DNA of 64,000 nt from Thalassobacter stenotrophicus (lineage in GTDB: Bacteria; Pseudomonadota; Alphaproteobacteria; Rhodobacterales; Rhodobacteraceae). This document shows positions 45,283-52,920 of the stretch, one piece after another (within the stretch, counting starts at the first letter, position 1; the number at the start of each line of letters is the position of its first letter). Under the pieces are notes generated by a model. That model searched no databases and had not been told where the DNA came from. It saw only the letters and a list, made by a program, of their open reading frames with translations. A program made the translations under genes and the position numbers. The DNA is taken from positions 186,001 to 250,000 of the forward strand of contig NZ_CYRX01000010.1 of the NCBI RefSeq assembly GCF_001458315.1. The letters run 5' to 3'.

Positions 45283-45496
45283 CTTCAATCCTCCTAGTAT
45301 GATCCACAGCAGTCGAAATCGCTTTGCTCATGGTCGAGAGCATCGCGTTCACGTCCTTCCCATCGTCTTCAAGGGTCGGTGCAGTTTTCAAGGCATTGAT
45401 CCGCGCCAGGAAAACTTCGCGGGCCACTTCGTATGCAGCAACTGCATCATTGGCCAGTTTTTCGCTTCTTGCTGCGGAATTGGTGTCAAAGGTCAT
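45146..45496 (-). CDS. GTA small terminase-like protein, g1
   Basis: 116 residues, first gene of the operon, after AGGAGCACAAAA. Helical and acidic, it begins MTFDTNSAARSEKLANDAVAAY, has a central LARINALKTAP helix and ends in a Ser/Gly/Asp-rich tail that overlaps g2 by 137 bases. RcGTA g1 has been identified as the packaging small terminase, and position, size and helix content agree here. There is no clear DNA-binding helix-turn-helix, in keeping with the sequence-unspecific packaging of GTAs. Function from position and known GTA biology. Confidence 0.72.
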   Translation of the reverse strand: MTFDTNSAARSEKLANDAVAAYEVAREVFLARINALKTAPTLEDDGKDVNAMLSTMSKAISTAVDHTRRIEDDFSKSNGGMSNGTFDLDSARAEIRVRLACLRAAGDAGDVPGATD

Positions 45497-45604
45497 TTTT
45501 GTGCTCCTAGATCAAAAATAGACCCGCACGAGCAGACATGAAAAATGCGACCTCGGGAGTATCATTCCCGGGCCGCCTTACCCACTTCTTCCAGCATGGC
45601 ACAA

Positions 45605-45634
45605 TGTATGTGTTTGAGCGTACGCTCCGGTCAA
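45605..45634 (-). promoter_or_regulatory. Likely GTA promoter with a 12-bp palindrome in its spacer
   Basis: On the minus strand TTGACC (45634-45629) and CATACA (45610-45605) stand 18 bases apart, 109 bases before the g1 ATG. The spacer contains the perfect palindrome GAGCGTACGCTC (45616-45627), placed like an operator. The leader has a further hairpin CGGGA-(7)-TCCCG. No CtrA-like TTAA-N7-TTAA box was seen. Confidence 0.5.
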
Positions 45635-45663
45635 TCCCCTAAATTCGCAAAAACCGCAAAGCC

Positions 45664-46824
45664 CTAGTTTTGGCTGTTCGCGCGGTCTCTCTCAATCTGA
45701 CGCCAGCGGGCAACGTTTTGATTATGCTCAGCTAATGTGACAGAAAAGGCGTGCCCACCGGTGCCGTCTGCCACGAAAAAGATATAGGGGCTCTCGTCGG
45801 GGTTCACCGCCGCCTCAATCGCCGCACGCCCCGGATTCGCAATCGGCGTTGGGGGCAACGCGGGAATGACATAGGTGTTGTAGGGCGTCGCAGCCCGCAG
45901 CTCGGACCGGCGCAAACCCCGCCCAAGGCTCCCCTCACCTTTGGTAATCCCGTAAATCACGGTTGGGTCGGTCTGAAGCCGCATCCCCTGCCGCAACCGG
46001 TTTGTAAAGACGGACGCCACCAACCGACGCTCATCCGGCACCGAGGTTTCTTTTTCGATGATTGAGGCAAGGATCAACGCCTCCTCCGGCGATGTCACCG
46101 GGATATCATCCTGACGGTTGTCCCAAGCCGCGGCCAAAATCCGCTCCTGCGAGGCGGCCATTTGCGCCAACACATCCGCCCGCGCGGTGCCACGCACCAC
46201 TTCGTAGGTATCAGGCGCCAACAGCCCCTCAGCGGGCACAACATCCACATCACCACTCAGGAAATGCGCGGACTTCAGGCCCTCCACAATCTCCCACGAG
46301 GTCAAACCCTCAGCGATCGAGACACGATAGATCATCGGCACATTCTGCGCGACCAAAGCGGCATACACCTCAGGCAACGGCTCACCGGCGGCAAAGGTCG
46401 CCACATCCGACAACTCATCTTGCCCCGGCACACGCTCACGAACGCGGGTCTCAGCCCCTTGGGCCCGGATGATAAAGGTCGACGTATACCGGAATGTCGA
46501 AGGCCCGCCCGCCGTCACAATATCCATGATCTGCGGCATCGTGGCCCGAGCCGGGATCTCATAATTGCCGAACTTCAGATCACCGTCACGCTCATTATAG
46601 CGCGCGGCCAGCCGGAAAATGATCCCGCTCTCAATCGCACCCGCGTCCTCAAGGCTCTCGCTCACGGCCGTCAAAGACGCCCCGCGCGGAACCTCAAAAA
46701 AGATCGCCTCGTCCAGCGGCCCCTCAGACACATAAGTGTTCTGGCCCCACCCAATCAGCCCCGCAAGCGCGACAATCCCGACGATCAACAGCGTGATCGC
46801 ATTCGCGGCAATATGGTTCCACAT
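45664..46824 (-). CDS. mltG: Endolytic transglycosylase MltG
   Basis: 386 residues. One N-terminal membrane helix (about 8-28) anchors the protein with a LysM-like domain (about 40-105) in the periplasm, followed by the YceG catalytic domain. The catalytic glutamate is Glu257 in LASIIEKET; LLAPDTYEV and QTDPTVIYG also fit. It cuts nascent glycan strands and helps set their length. It is downstream of fabF by 24 bases in the same transcript and lies directly upstream of the GTA cluster. Confidence 0.93.
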   Translation of the reverse strand: MWNHIAANAITLLIVGIVALAGLIGWGQNTYVSEGPLDEAIFFEVPRGASLTAVSESLEDAGAIESGIIFRLAARYNERDGDLKFGNYEIPARATMPQIMDIVTAGGPSTFRYTSTFIIRAQGAETRVRERVPGQDELSDVATFAAGEPLPEVYAALVAQNVPMIYRVSIAEGLTSWEIVEGLKSAHFLSGDVDVVPAEGLLAPDTYEVVRGTARADVLAQMAASQERILAAAWDNRQDDIPVTSPEEALILASIIEKETSVPDERRLVASVFTNRLRQGMRLQTDPTVIYGITKGEGSLGRGLRRSELRAATPYNTYVIPALPPTPIANPGRAAIEAAVNPDESPYIFFVADGTGGHAFSVTLAEHNQNVARWRQIERDRANSQN

Positions 46825-46848
46825 GGGCAGGCCCCGCTGGCGTTGGCG

Positions 46849-48105
46849 TTATACTTTGCCCAAAATGAGGCTGGCGTTGGTCCCGCCAAAGCCAAAGGAG
46901 TTCGACAAAGCCACGCTGATTTCCCGCGGCTCGGCCTCCATGGGCGCAAGGCTCAGTTTGGGGTTCACAGCCGGGTTTTCAAGGTTCAGCGTGGGTGGCG
47001 CCACCTGATCACGGATCGCGAGGATCGAGAAAATCGCCTCAACTGCACCCGCAGCACCCAACAAATGGCCCACAGCAGATTTCGTCGACGACATCGTCGC
47101 TTTCTCTGCCGCCGATCCCATCAGCCGCTCAACCGCACCCAATTCGATCGTATCCGCCATGGTCGAAGTGCCATGGGCGTTGATGTAATCAATATCGGCA
47201 GGCGTCAGGCCCGCACGTTTGATCGCCGCCGCCATGGACCGCTCGCCGCCCTCACCGTCCTCTGACGGCGCGGTGATGTGATAGGCATCCCCCGACAGGC
47301 CATAGCCCAACACTTCGGCGTAAATCTTCGCACCACGCGCCTTGGCGTGCTCGTATTCTTCCAACACGACAACACCAGCACCTTCGCCCATTACGAACCC
47401 ATCCCGGTCCGCATCATAGGGGCGCGAGGCCGCCTGCGGGTCATCGCACCGCTTTGTCGACAGCGCTTTGCAGGCGTTGAAACCTGCGATCCCGATTTCC
47501 GAGATCGGGCTTTCCGCCCCACCCGCGACCATCACGTCAGCATCATCCAACGCGATCAACCGCGCCGCATCACCAATCGCATGGGCGCCCGTCGAACAGG
47601 CCGTCACAACTGCATGGTTTGGCCCCTTAAAGCCAAACTTGATCGACACCTGACCGGACACCAGATTGATCAACGCAGACGGAATGAAAAACGGCGAAAC
47701 CCGGCGCGGCCCACGCTCTTTGAGCAAGACAGCCGTCTCCGCAATAGAGGACAAACCACCGATGCCCGATCCGATCATCACACCGGTCCGGCATTTGGCT
47801 TCCTCATCGGCAGGAACATAGCCACTGTCGGTCACAGCCTGCGTCGCCGCGGCCATTCCGTACAGAATAAAATCATCAACCTTGCGCCGCTCTTTCGGAG
47901 CCATCCAATCATCAGGATTAAATGTCCCGTCCGAGCCGTCACCAAGGGGAATTTCGCACGCATAGGTCGTGGCCAAATGGCTGGCGTCAAACCGCTCAAT
48001 GGTGCCCGCGCCAGATTTCCCCGCAAGGATCCGCGCCCATGTCTCTTCGACACCGCACGCCAATGGGGTTACCATCCCCAAGCCGGTCACAACAACTCGC
48101 CGCAT
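46849..48105 (-). CDS. fabF: 3-oxoacyl-ACP synthase II
   Basis: 418 residues after GAGGGGG. Condenses malonyl-ACP with acyl-ACP in fatty acid elongation. The nucleophile is Cys170 in VVTACSTGAHAIGDAAR; the two histidines are in NAHGTSTMADTIELGAV and SAVGHLLGAAGAVEAI. N-terminal MRRVVVTGLGMVTPLACG is typical. A terminator separates it from acpP upstream, so it may have its own promoter in the intervening region that also holds copy D of the intergenic element. Confidence 0.96.
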   Translation of the reverse strand: MRRVVVTGLGMVTPLACGVEETWARILAGKSGAGTIERFDASHLATTYACEIPLGDGSDGTFNPDDWMAPKERRKVDDFILYGMAAATQAVTDSGYVPADEEAKCRTGVMIGSGIGGLSSIAETAVLLKERGPRRVSPFFIPSALINLVSGQVSIKFGFKGPNHAVVTACSTGAHAIGDAARLIALDDADVMVAGGAESPISEIGIAGFNACKALSTKRCDDPQAASRPYDADRDGFVMGEGAGVVVLEEYEHAKARGAKIYAEVLGYGLSGDAYHITAPSEDGEGGERSMAAAIKRAGLTPADIDYINAHGTSTMADTIELGAVERLMGSAAEKATMSSTKSAVGHLLGAAGAVEAIFSILAIRDQVAPPTLNLENPAVNPKLSLAPMEAEPREISVALSNSFGFGGTNASLILGKV

Positions 48106-48213
48106 GTCTGCCCCCTCATAGGTCGTTTGAGCGCCTACCTACACCGCCCCGCGCGCACCCTCAAGGGCACCAACTGCGGCCATCCGCACAAAGCGGCCCA
48201 TAGACACCGCCGG

Positions 48214-48239
48214 CTCCTTTGTTCCCCAAATACTCATCC
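48214..48239 (+). repeat. Copy D of the short dispersed intergenic element
   Basis: CTCCTTTGTTCCCCAAATAC followed by TCATCC. The first 20 bases are identical to copy A (5521), and the whole differs from copy C at two bases. It stands in the acpP-fabF gap in inverse orientation to those genes. Confidence 0.6.
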
Positions 48240-48252
48240 CAACCGCACAAAC

Positions 48253-48281
48253 AAAAACGGCGCCCCAATCGGAGCGCCGTT
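48253..48281 (-). terminator. Intrinsic terminator after acpP
   Basis: The 8-bp stem AACGGCGC/GCGCCGTT with a 10-base loop is followed by a T tract on the minus strand, 25 bases after the acpP stop. Confidence 0.8.
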
Positions 48282-48305
48282 CACCGCCAAATAAGGCGAA
48301 ATCGC

Positions 48306-48539
48306 TTAGCTGGCTTTGGTCACGAAAGCGACGGCATCGCCGAAGCTTTGGATCGACTCAGCTGCATCGTCAGGGATCTCGATGCCGAATTCTTCTTCAA
48401 ATGCCATTACCAGCTCTACGGTGTCGAGGCTGTCAGCGCCCAGATCGTCGATGAAGGAGGCGTTTTCTACGACCTTGTCTTCTTCAACACCCAGGTGTTC
48501 CACCACAATTTTACGCACGCGATCAGCGATGTCGCTCAT
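48306..48539 (-). CDS. acpP: Acyl carrier protein
   Basis: 77 residues, strongly acidic, after the site GAGGAAAAG. The serine that receives the phosphopantetheine arm is Ser37 in the invariant [10 protein letters not shown]. It carries growing acyl chains for FabF, FabG and FabD encoded around it. Its separate terminator and probable own promoter allow the high expression usual for this protein. No anomalies. Confidence 0.98.
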   Translation of the reverse strand: MSDIADRVRKIVVEHLGVEEDKVVENASFIDDLGADSLDTVELVMAFEEEFGIEIPDDAAESIQSFGDAVAFVTKAS

Positions 48540-48756
48540 ATCTTTTCCTCACTTATGGGGGCGCCTGCCCGTTTTACATGTGTTGAGCCCCATGCACAGG
48601 CCCGGTACGCGGCTCTTTGGCCAATACGCCCGAAAGCGGCGAAAGGGTCCCCTCCCCGCAATTGTGCGCCGCCTATAGCACATCGTTTACCCAACGCAAA
48701 CGATTCCGCGCCCGGGGATCTTGCCGGGCACGGACGCCACCGCAGCGCGCCTTAGA

Positions 48757-49494
48757 TCACAGCATCGCCATGCCGCCGTTCACGTGCAGCGTCGCACCCG
48801 TGACATAGCCGGCCTCGGGGCTGGCCAGATACAGCGCAGCCGCCGCGATCTCTTGGGGCGTGCCCATGCGACCGGCGGGGATTTGCACGTTGATCTTGTC
48901 TTTTTGCTCATCGGTCAGTTTGTCGGTCATCGCCGTGGCGATAAAGCCGGGGGCGACCGCGTTCACCGTGATCCCGCGTGAAGCGACCTCATAGGCCAGC
49001 GACTTCGACATCCCGATCAGGCCCGCCTTTGAGGCCGCGTAGTTGCCCTGACCCGGGTTGCCCGTGGCCCCCACGATCGAGGAAATATTCACGATCCGGC
49101 CCCAACGCGCCTTCATCATGCCGCGCATCACGCCTTTCGACAGCTTGAAAGCCGCCGTCAGGTTTACGTCAATCACCGACTGCCATTCGTCGTCAGACAT
49201 CCGCATGAACAAGTTATCCCGCGTAATCCCCGCATTATTCACAAGGATATCCACAGACCCCATCGCCGCAGCAGCAGCTTTGGGCAACGCATCCACGGCT
49301 GACAGATCGCTCAGGTTGCACGGCGTGACATGCGCGCGCTCACCCAGTTCAGCTGCCAATGCCTCAAGCGGCGCCTCACGCGTGCCCGACAGAGCCACCG
49401 TAGCCCCCGCGCCATGCAGCGTGCGTGCGATTTCCGCGCCAATGCCACCCGAAGCCCCCGTCACGAGGGCGCATTTACCAGTTAGATCAAACAT
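48757..49494 (-). CDS. fabG: 3-oxoacyl-ACP reductase
   Basis: 245 residues after AAAGGAGACAA. NADPH-dependent SDR reducing beta-ketoacyl-ACP. The nucleotide motif GASGGIG is at 13-19, NNAG at 86-89, and the catalytic triad is Ser138/139, Tyr152 and Lys156 in YAASK. Helix and C-terminal segment GFIATAMTDKL through SPEAGYVTGATLHVNGGMAML (last part shown: GATLHVNGGMAM) are characteristic of FabG. It follows fabD after 66 bases and precedes acpP. Confidence 0.97.
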   Translation of the reverse strand: MFDLTGKCALVTGASGGIGAEIARTLHGAGATVALSGTREAPLEALAAELGERAHVTPCNLSDLSAVDALPKAAAAAMGSVDILVNNAGITRDNLFMRMSDDEWQSVIDVNLTAAFKLSKGVMRGMMKARWGRIVNISSIVGATGNPGQGNYAASKAGLIGMSKSLAYEVASRGITVNAVAPGFIATAMTDKLTDEQKDKINVQIPAGRMGTPQEIAAAALYLASPEAGYVTGATLHVNGGMAML

Positions 49495-49560
49495 CTTTGT
49501 CTCCTTTATCCGCTCAATACGCGCAGGCCGCCCCTTGGGGGCGTACCGACCGCGCCAGCC

Positions 49561-50496
49561 TTATCCTTGTGCAACGGTGCGCGCCTGATCGGCAGTGCCC
49601 ACAGCATGGGTCGCGACACTGCGGTCGATCCGCTTGATCATGCCCGACAGCGCTTTGCCTGCGCCGATCTCCCACACTTCGGTCACGCCCTGTGCGGCCA
49701 TCCACATCACGCCCTCGCGCCAGCGGACTGCACCCGTCACCTGATCGACCAGCAATCCCCGGATTGTGGTCGCATCGCTCACGCCATTTGCGGTCACGTT
49801 CGCCACCAAAGGCACCGCCGGGTCGTTGAACTCAACTTGCGACAGCGCCTCGGCCATCGCCTCTGCGGCGGGTCCCATCAGGGCACAGTGAAACGGCGCA
49901 GACACGGGCAGCAACATGGCGCGTTTTGCGCCACGCGCCTTGGCCAGCTCGACCGCGCGTTCAACCGCCGCCGTATGGCCCGAAATCACAACCTGTGAGG
50001 GGTCATTGTCGTTTGCGGCCTGACACACTTCGCCCTCAGCGGCCTCAGCGGCGATCCCGGAGGCGGTCTCAAAATCCATCCCCAAAAGGGCCGCCATGGC
50101 ACCGACACCCACGGGCACGGCCTCTTGCATCGCGCTACCGCGCAGGCGCAACAGCCGGGCGGCATCCGCCACACTCAACGCGCCCGCAGCCGTCAGCGCA
50201 CTATATTCACCCAGCGAATGCCCCGCGACATAGGCCGCGTGATCCGCCAAAACGACCCCCTCAGCCTCAAGCGCGCGCAGCGCCGCCAGAGAGGTCGCCA
50301 TGAGCGCGGGCTGCGCATTGCGCGTCAATGTCAGCTCAGCAATATCGCCTTCCCAGATCAGGTCAGACAGCTTTTCACCCAGCGCCTCATCCACCTCATC
50401 AAACACGGCCCGCGCCGCTGGATAGGCCTCGGCCAGATCGCGCCCCATTCCGATGGTCTGCGCGCCCTGCCCGGGAAAAACGAAAGCTCTGCTCAT
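49561..50496 (-). CDS. fabD: Malonyl-CoA:ACP transacylase
   Basis: 311 residues after GAGGAGACC. Transfers malonyl from CoA to ACP. The nucleophile Ser94 is in GHSLGEYSAL, with the partner histidine in SAPFHCALM near residue 204 and the gateway QGAQTIGMG near 10-18. N-terminal MSRAFVFPGQGAQ is typical. First gene of the fabD-fabG-acpP-fabF group; divergent from the cytochrome b561 gene. Confidence 0.97.
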   Translation of the reverse strand: MSRAFVFPGQGAQTIGMGRDLAEAYPAARAVFDEVDEALGEKLSDLIWEGDIAELTLTRNAQPALMATSLAALRALEAEGVVLADHAAYVAGHSLGEYSALTAAGALSVADAARLLRLRGSAMQEAVPVGVGAMAALLGMDFETASGIAAEAAEGEVCQAANDNDPSQVVISGHTAAVERAVELAKARGAKRAMLLPVSAPFHCALMGPAAEAMAEALSQVEFNDPAVPLVANVTANGVSDATTIRGLLVDQVTGAVRWREGVMWMAAQGVTEVWEIGAGKALSGMIKRIDRSVATHAVGTADQARTVAQG

Positions 50497-50695
50497 AGGG
50501 GTCTCCTCTGCGGTCTTGCCCGTTTTGCGCCTTTGGCGGCGCGTTGCCTCTCCCTAGCGTTTCGCTGCGCGCCCCACAACACCCCCGCTCGCGTGCGCAC
50601 CATACGCGGCCCATCACACAGGGTCTGTGCGCTGGCGCAGCTACTCCTTTTATTCAAGTGCGGTAATGTAGAGCCACCTCAACCCGGAGCCCCCC

Positions 50696-51913
50696 ATGCC
50701 CGCCGCAAACACCCGCCAACACTACGGAAGCGTGACCAAGACCTTTCACTGGCTCACCGCCCTTCTGATCCTCACGGTCATTCCGCTGGGGATCGTGGCG
50801 CAACGGTGGTCGTTTGACACGTCCGATGCGCTCGCGATCAAGGCTACGCTGTTCTCCATCCACAAAACCGTCGGCTTGACCCTATTTTTCGTGGCCCTCG
50901 CCCGGATTGCGTGGGCGGTGACCCAAGCCAAACCCGGCCCCCTGCATCCCGACCGCAAGCTTGAGACTTTTGCCGCCGAAACGGTGCACTGGGCGCTCTA
51001 TGCCTCGCTCGTGGTGGTGCCTTTGACGGGCTGGATCCACCACGCCGCAACCGAGGGCTTCGCCCCGATTTGGTGGCCGTTCGGGCAAAACCTGCCGTTC
51101 GTGCCAAAGGACGTGGACCTCGCGCACACATTCGCCAGCCTGCACATCATCTTTGAACGGGTGCTAATCATCTCGCTCGGGCTGCACATCGCGGGCGCCC
51201 TAAAACACGCGTGGATCGACCGTGACGCGACGCTGGCCCGTATGCTGCCCGGCGCCAACCCCAAGGTCCCGAACTACGACCACACGACCACCGCAAGCCC
51301 CGCGATTGCGGCCTTCGCGGCCTATGGTCTGGCGCTGTTGGTCGGGGCGGGTTTGGGCATGTTTGGCCACCAAGAAGGCCCCGCCACCCCACAGCTGGAG
51401 GCCGTCGCCTCCGACTGGCAGGTGACCGACGGCACGCTCGCGATTACCGTCACGCAATTGGGCGCGCCCGTGACCGGCCAATTCGCCGATTGGACCGCCG
51501 CTATCACCTTTGATGAGACCGTTACCGACGGCGTGGCGGGCCAAGTGGACGTCACAATCTCAGTGCCCTCGCTCAGCTTGGGCAGTGTGACGACCCAAGC
51601 CCTTGGGGCTGAGTTCTTCAACGCCAGCGACTTTGCCACGGCAACGTTTTCGGCCCCGATCACGGTGACAGATGGCGCGTATTTGGCCGATGGCACTGTC
51701 ACGATCCGAGGCATCACAGTGCCCGCAACGCTACCCTTTACGTTGGCACTACAGGACGGGATCGCGAACGTTGAAGCGCGCACACAACTCAGCCGTCTCA
51801 GCTTTGGTATGGGCGAAACCGCCTATCCCGATGAGAGTTCGGTCGGCTTTGCAGTGGACGTCGCCATATCGCTGACGGCCAGCCGCGACACCGCAACACC
51901 CATCGCAAACTAA
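50696..51913 (+). CDS. Cytochrome b561-YceI domain fusion protein
   Basis: 405 residues. The N-terminal half (about 10-190) is a four-helix cytochrome b561; candidate heme ligands are His18, His56, His98, His150 and His164 in TFHWL, SIHKTVG, TVHWAL, SLHIIF and GLHIAG. A fifth helix at about 200-222 leads to a periplasmic YceI lipocalin-like domain from 238 to the end (EAVASDWQVTDGTLAITVTQ and FGMGETAYPDES-type core). YceI binds isoprenoids such as ubiquinone, so the fusion may deliver a quinone or electrons at the periplasmic face. A stand-alone YceI is encoded nearby. Confidence 0.85.
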   Translation: MPAANTRQHYGSVTKTFHWLTALLILTVIPLGIVAQRWSFDTSDALAIKATLFSIHKTVGLTLFFVALARIAWAVTQAKPGPLHPDRKLETFAAETVHWALYASLVVVPLTGWIHHAATEGFAPIWWPFGQNLPFVPKDVDLAHTFASLHIIFERVLIISLGLHIAGALKHAWIDRDATLARMLPGANPKVPNYDHTTTASPAIAAFAAYGLALLVGAGLGMFGHQEGPATPQLEAVASDWQVTDGTLAITVTQLGAPVTGQFADWTAAITFDETVTDGVAGQVDVTISVPSLSLGSVTTQALGAEFFNASDFATATFSAPITVTDGAYLADGTVTIRGITVPATLPFTLALQDGIANVEARTQLSRLSFGMGETAYPDESSVGFAVDVAISLTASRDTATPIAN

Positions 51914-51917
51914 AGAC

Positions 51918-51978
51918 AATCCGCCGGAAAATGCGCGAACATTGCTGAATTGCAAACAGTGAGCGCCCGGCGGATTTT
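51918..51978 (+). terminator. Long hairpin after the b561-YceI gene
   Basis: A perfect 10-bp stem AATCCGCCGG/CCGGCGGATT with a 39-base loop begins five bases after the stop and is followed by TTTT overlapping the arm. Loop length is unusual. Confidence 0.45.
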
Positions 51979-52168
51979 CACAATTATCTAGCTTATAATC
52001 AGATACTTAGGAAACTTCGCACCCTCACCCGCCGCGGAATTGCCCCAAAGCCGCCATTTTTTCCTCGCTCGCGTTAACCTTTTGCTGCTAGCCTCAAAAT
52101 GCATTTCGTTAACCAGTCATTCCTTTACCGAGCGACGCCGTCAGGCACCATTTATTAGGACTAAAATC

Positions 52169-52828
52169 ATGAGCACAAAATCAACACTTAAGGGCGGCCT
52201 TATTGCATCCGCCGTCATGTTGGGCGCGCTAGGTTCGGGCGCATCCGCCTCGACCCTCACGTACAATGGCCTCAACATTTCACCGGCCCAAAAGGTCGAC
52301 GTCGTCGCCAGCGCCGAGGGCCAGTCGTTCAACAACCTGTCCGCTGGCGGGTTCAACATGTCCGACGGCACCAACAGCTTTATCGCGTGGTGCATTGACC
52401 TCTTCGATACGATCAAAACGGCCGCCTACACGCCGGGTCGCCCCACACAAGTCAGCGACGCCGAAGAAGCCGACCTGAACCGGCTGTTCACCCTTGGGCG
52501 CGACACCGCGCAAACGGACGCAATCACCGCCGCCGCGTTTCAGGTCGCGATCTGGGAAATCGTCTATGAAACCGACACGGTTTACGCGCTTAATTCGGGG
52601 AACTTCATGGCCTCTGACAACGCGACTGTTGTGACGGCGGCGCAAGGGTTGCTCGACAACCTCGGCACGGACGCGGGCACAGCCTCGCTCAGCTTCTTTG
52701 CGTCAACAACTTCGCAAGACCTTGTGTCGGGGCAAACCGCAGTTGTGCCCCTGCCCGCCAGCGCGTTGCTGCTGCTGTCCGGTCTGGGCCTGTTGGGGGC
52801 TGCGCGCCGTCGGACCAACGCCGACTGA
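52169..52828 (+). CDS. Exported VPLPA-CTERM protein with a thioester-domain-like Cys/Gln pair
   Basis: 219 residues starting MSTKSTLKGGLIAS after TTAGGA. Signal peptide about 1-28 (SASA-STL). In the body, FIAWCIDLF (Cys75) and AAFQVAIWEIVYE (Gln125) resemble the two conserved motifs of thioester (TQXA) adhesin domains, in which Cys and Gln side chains form an internal thioester that bonds covalently to host or surface amines. The C-terminus has VVPLPAS at 192-198, a hydrophobic helix 199-211 and an ARRR tail: a complete exosortase sorting signal. It would be anchored at the cell surface. Thioester function is an inference from the motifs. Confidence 0.75.
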   Translation: MSTKSTLKGGLIASAVMLGALGSGASASTLTYNGLNISPAQKVDVVASAEGQSFNNLSAGGFNMSDGTNSFIAWCIDLFDTIKTAAYTPGRPTQVSDAEEADLNRLFTLGRDTAQTDAITAAAFQVAIWEIVYETDTVYALNSGNFMASDNATVVTAAQGLLDNLGTDAGTASLSFFASTTSQDLVSGQTAVVPLPASALLLLSGLGLLGAARRRTNAD

Positions 52829-52850
52829 TCACCACTACTATATACACACA

Positions 52851-52887
52851 AAAATGGCGGGCCCCACGCACGGGACCCGCCATTTTT
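52851..52887. terminator. Bidirectional terminator between the VPLPA-CTERM gene and yceI
   Basis: A stem of about 14 bp with one bulge (AAAATGGCGGG/CCCGCCATTTT) has A and T runs on either side, shared by the two convergent genes. Confidence 0.85.
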
Positions 52888-52920
52888 CGTTTCAACCTAG
52901 AGCCATCTGGCCCACGGGGC

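Larger units (their letters stand above)
31528..45496 (-). mobile_element. Complete Rhodobacter-type gene transfer agent structural cluster (g1 to g15)
   Basis: Seventeen genes in the fixed order small terminase, large terminase, portal, g3.5, protease, capsid, connectors g6-g8, tail tube g9, g10, g10.1, tape measure g11, distal tail g12, hub g13, peptidase g14, megatron g15. Most are separated by under 20 bases or overlap, consistent with one operon. All frames are intact. It lacks integrase, repressor, replication and lysis genes, and the tape measure is short (221 residues), so it is a domesticated GTA that packages host DNA and not an inducible prophage. Regulators (for example GafA) and lysis genes are expected elsewhere. 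Flanked by mltG-fab genes and cysE, suggesting long vertical inheritance. Confidence 0.92.

Noticed and set aside
44041-45297. 418-residue plus-strand frame
   Set aside because: Antisense to GTA terminase g2, which has Walker A and B motifs; the frame has no motifs or site.
31528-45496. Inducible prophage
   Set aside because: No integrase, excisionase, repressor, replication, lysis or attachment site. Gene set and order are those of a GTA.
45497-45663. CtrA-binding box before the GTA
   Set aside because: No TTAA-N7-TTAA pattern in the gap. CtrA control, if any, may be indirect.
46162-47265. 367-residue plus-strand frame
   Set aside because: Antisense to mltG and fabF; Arg/His-rich shadow.
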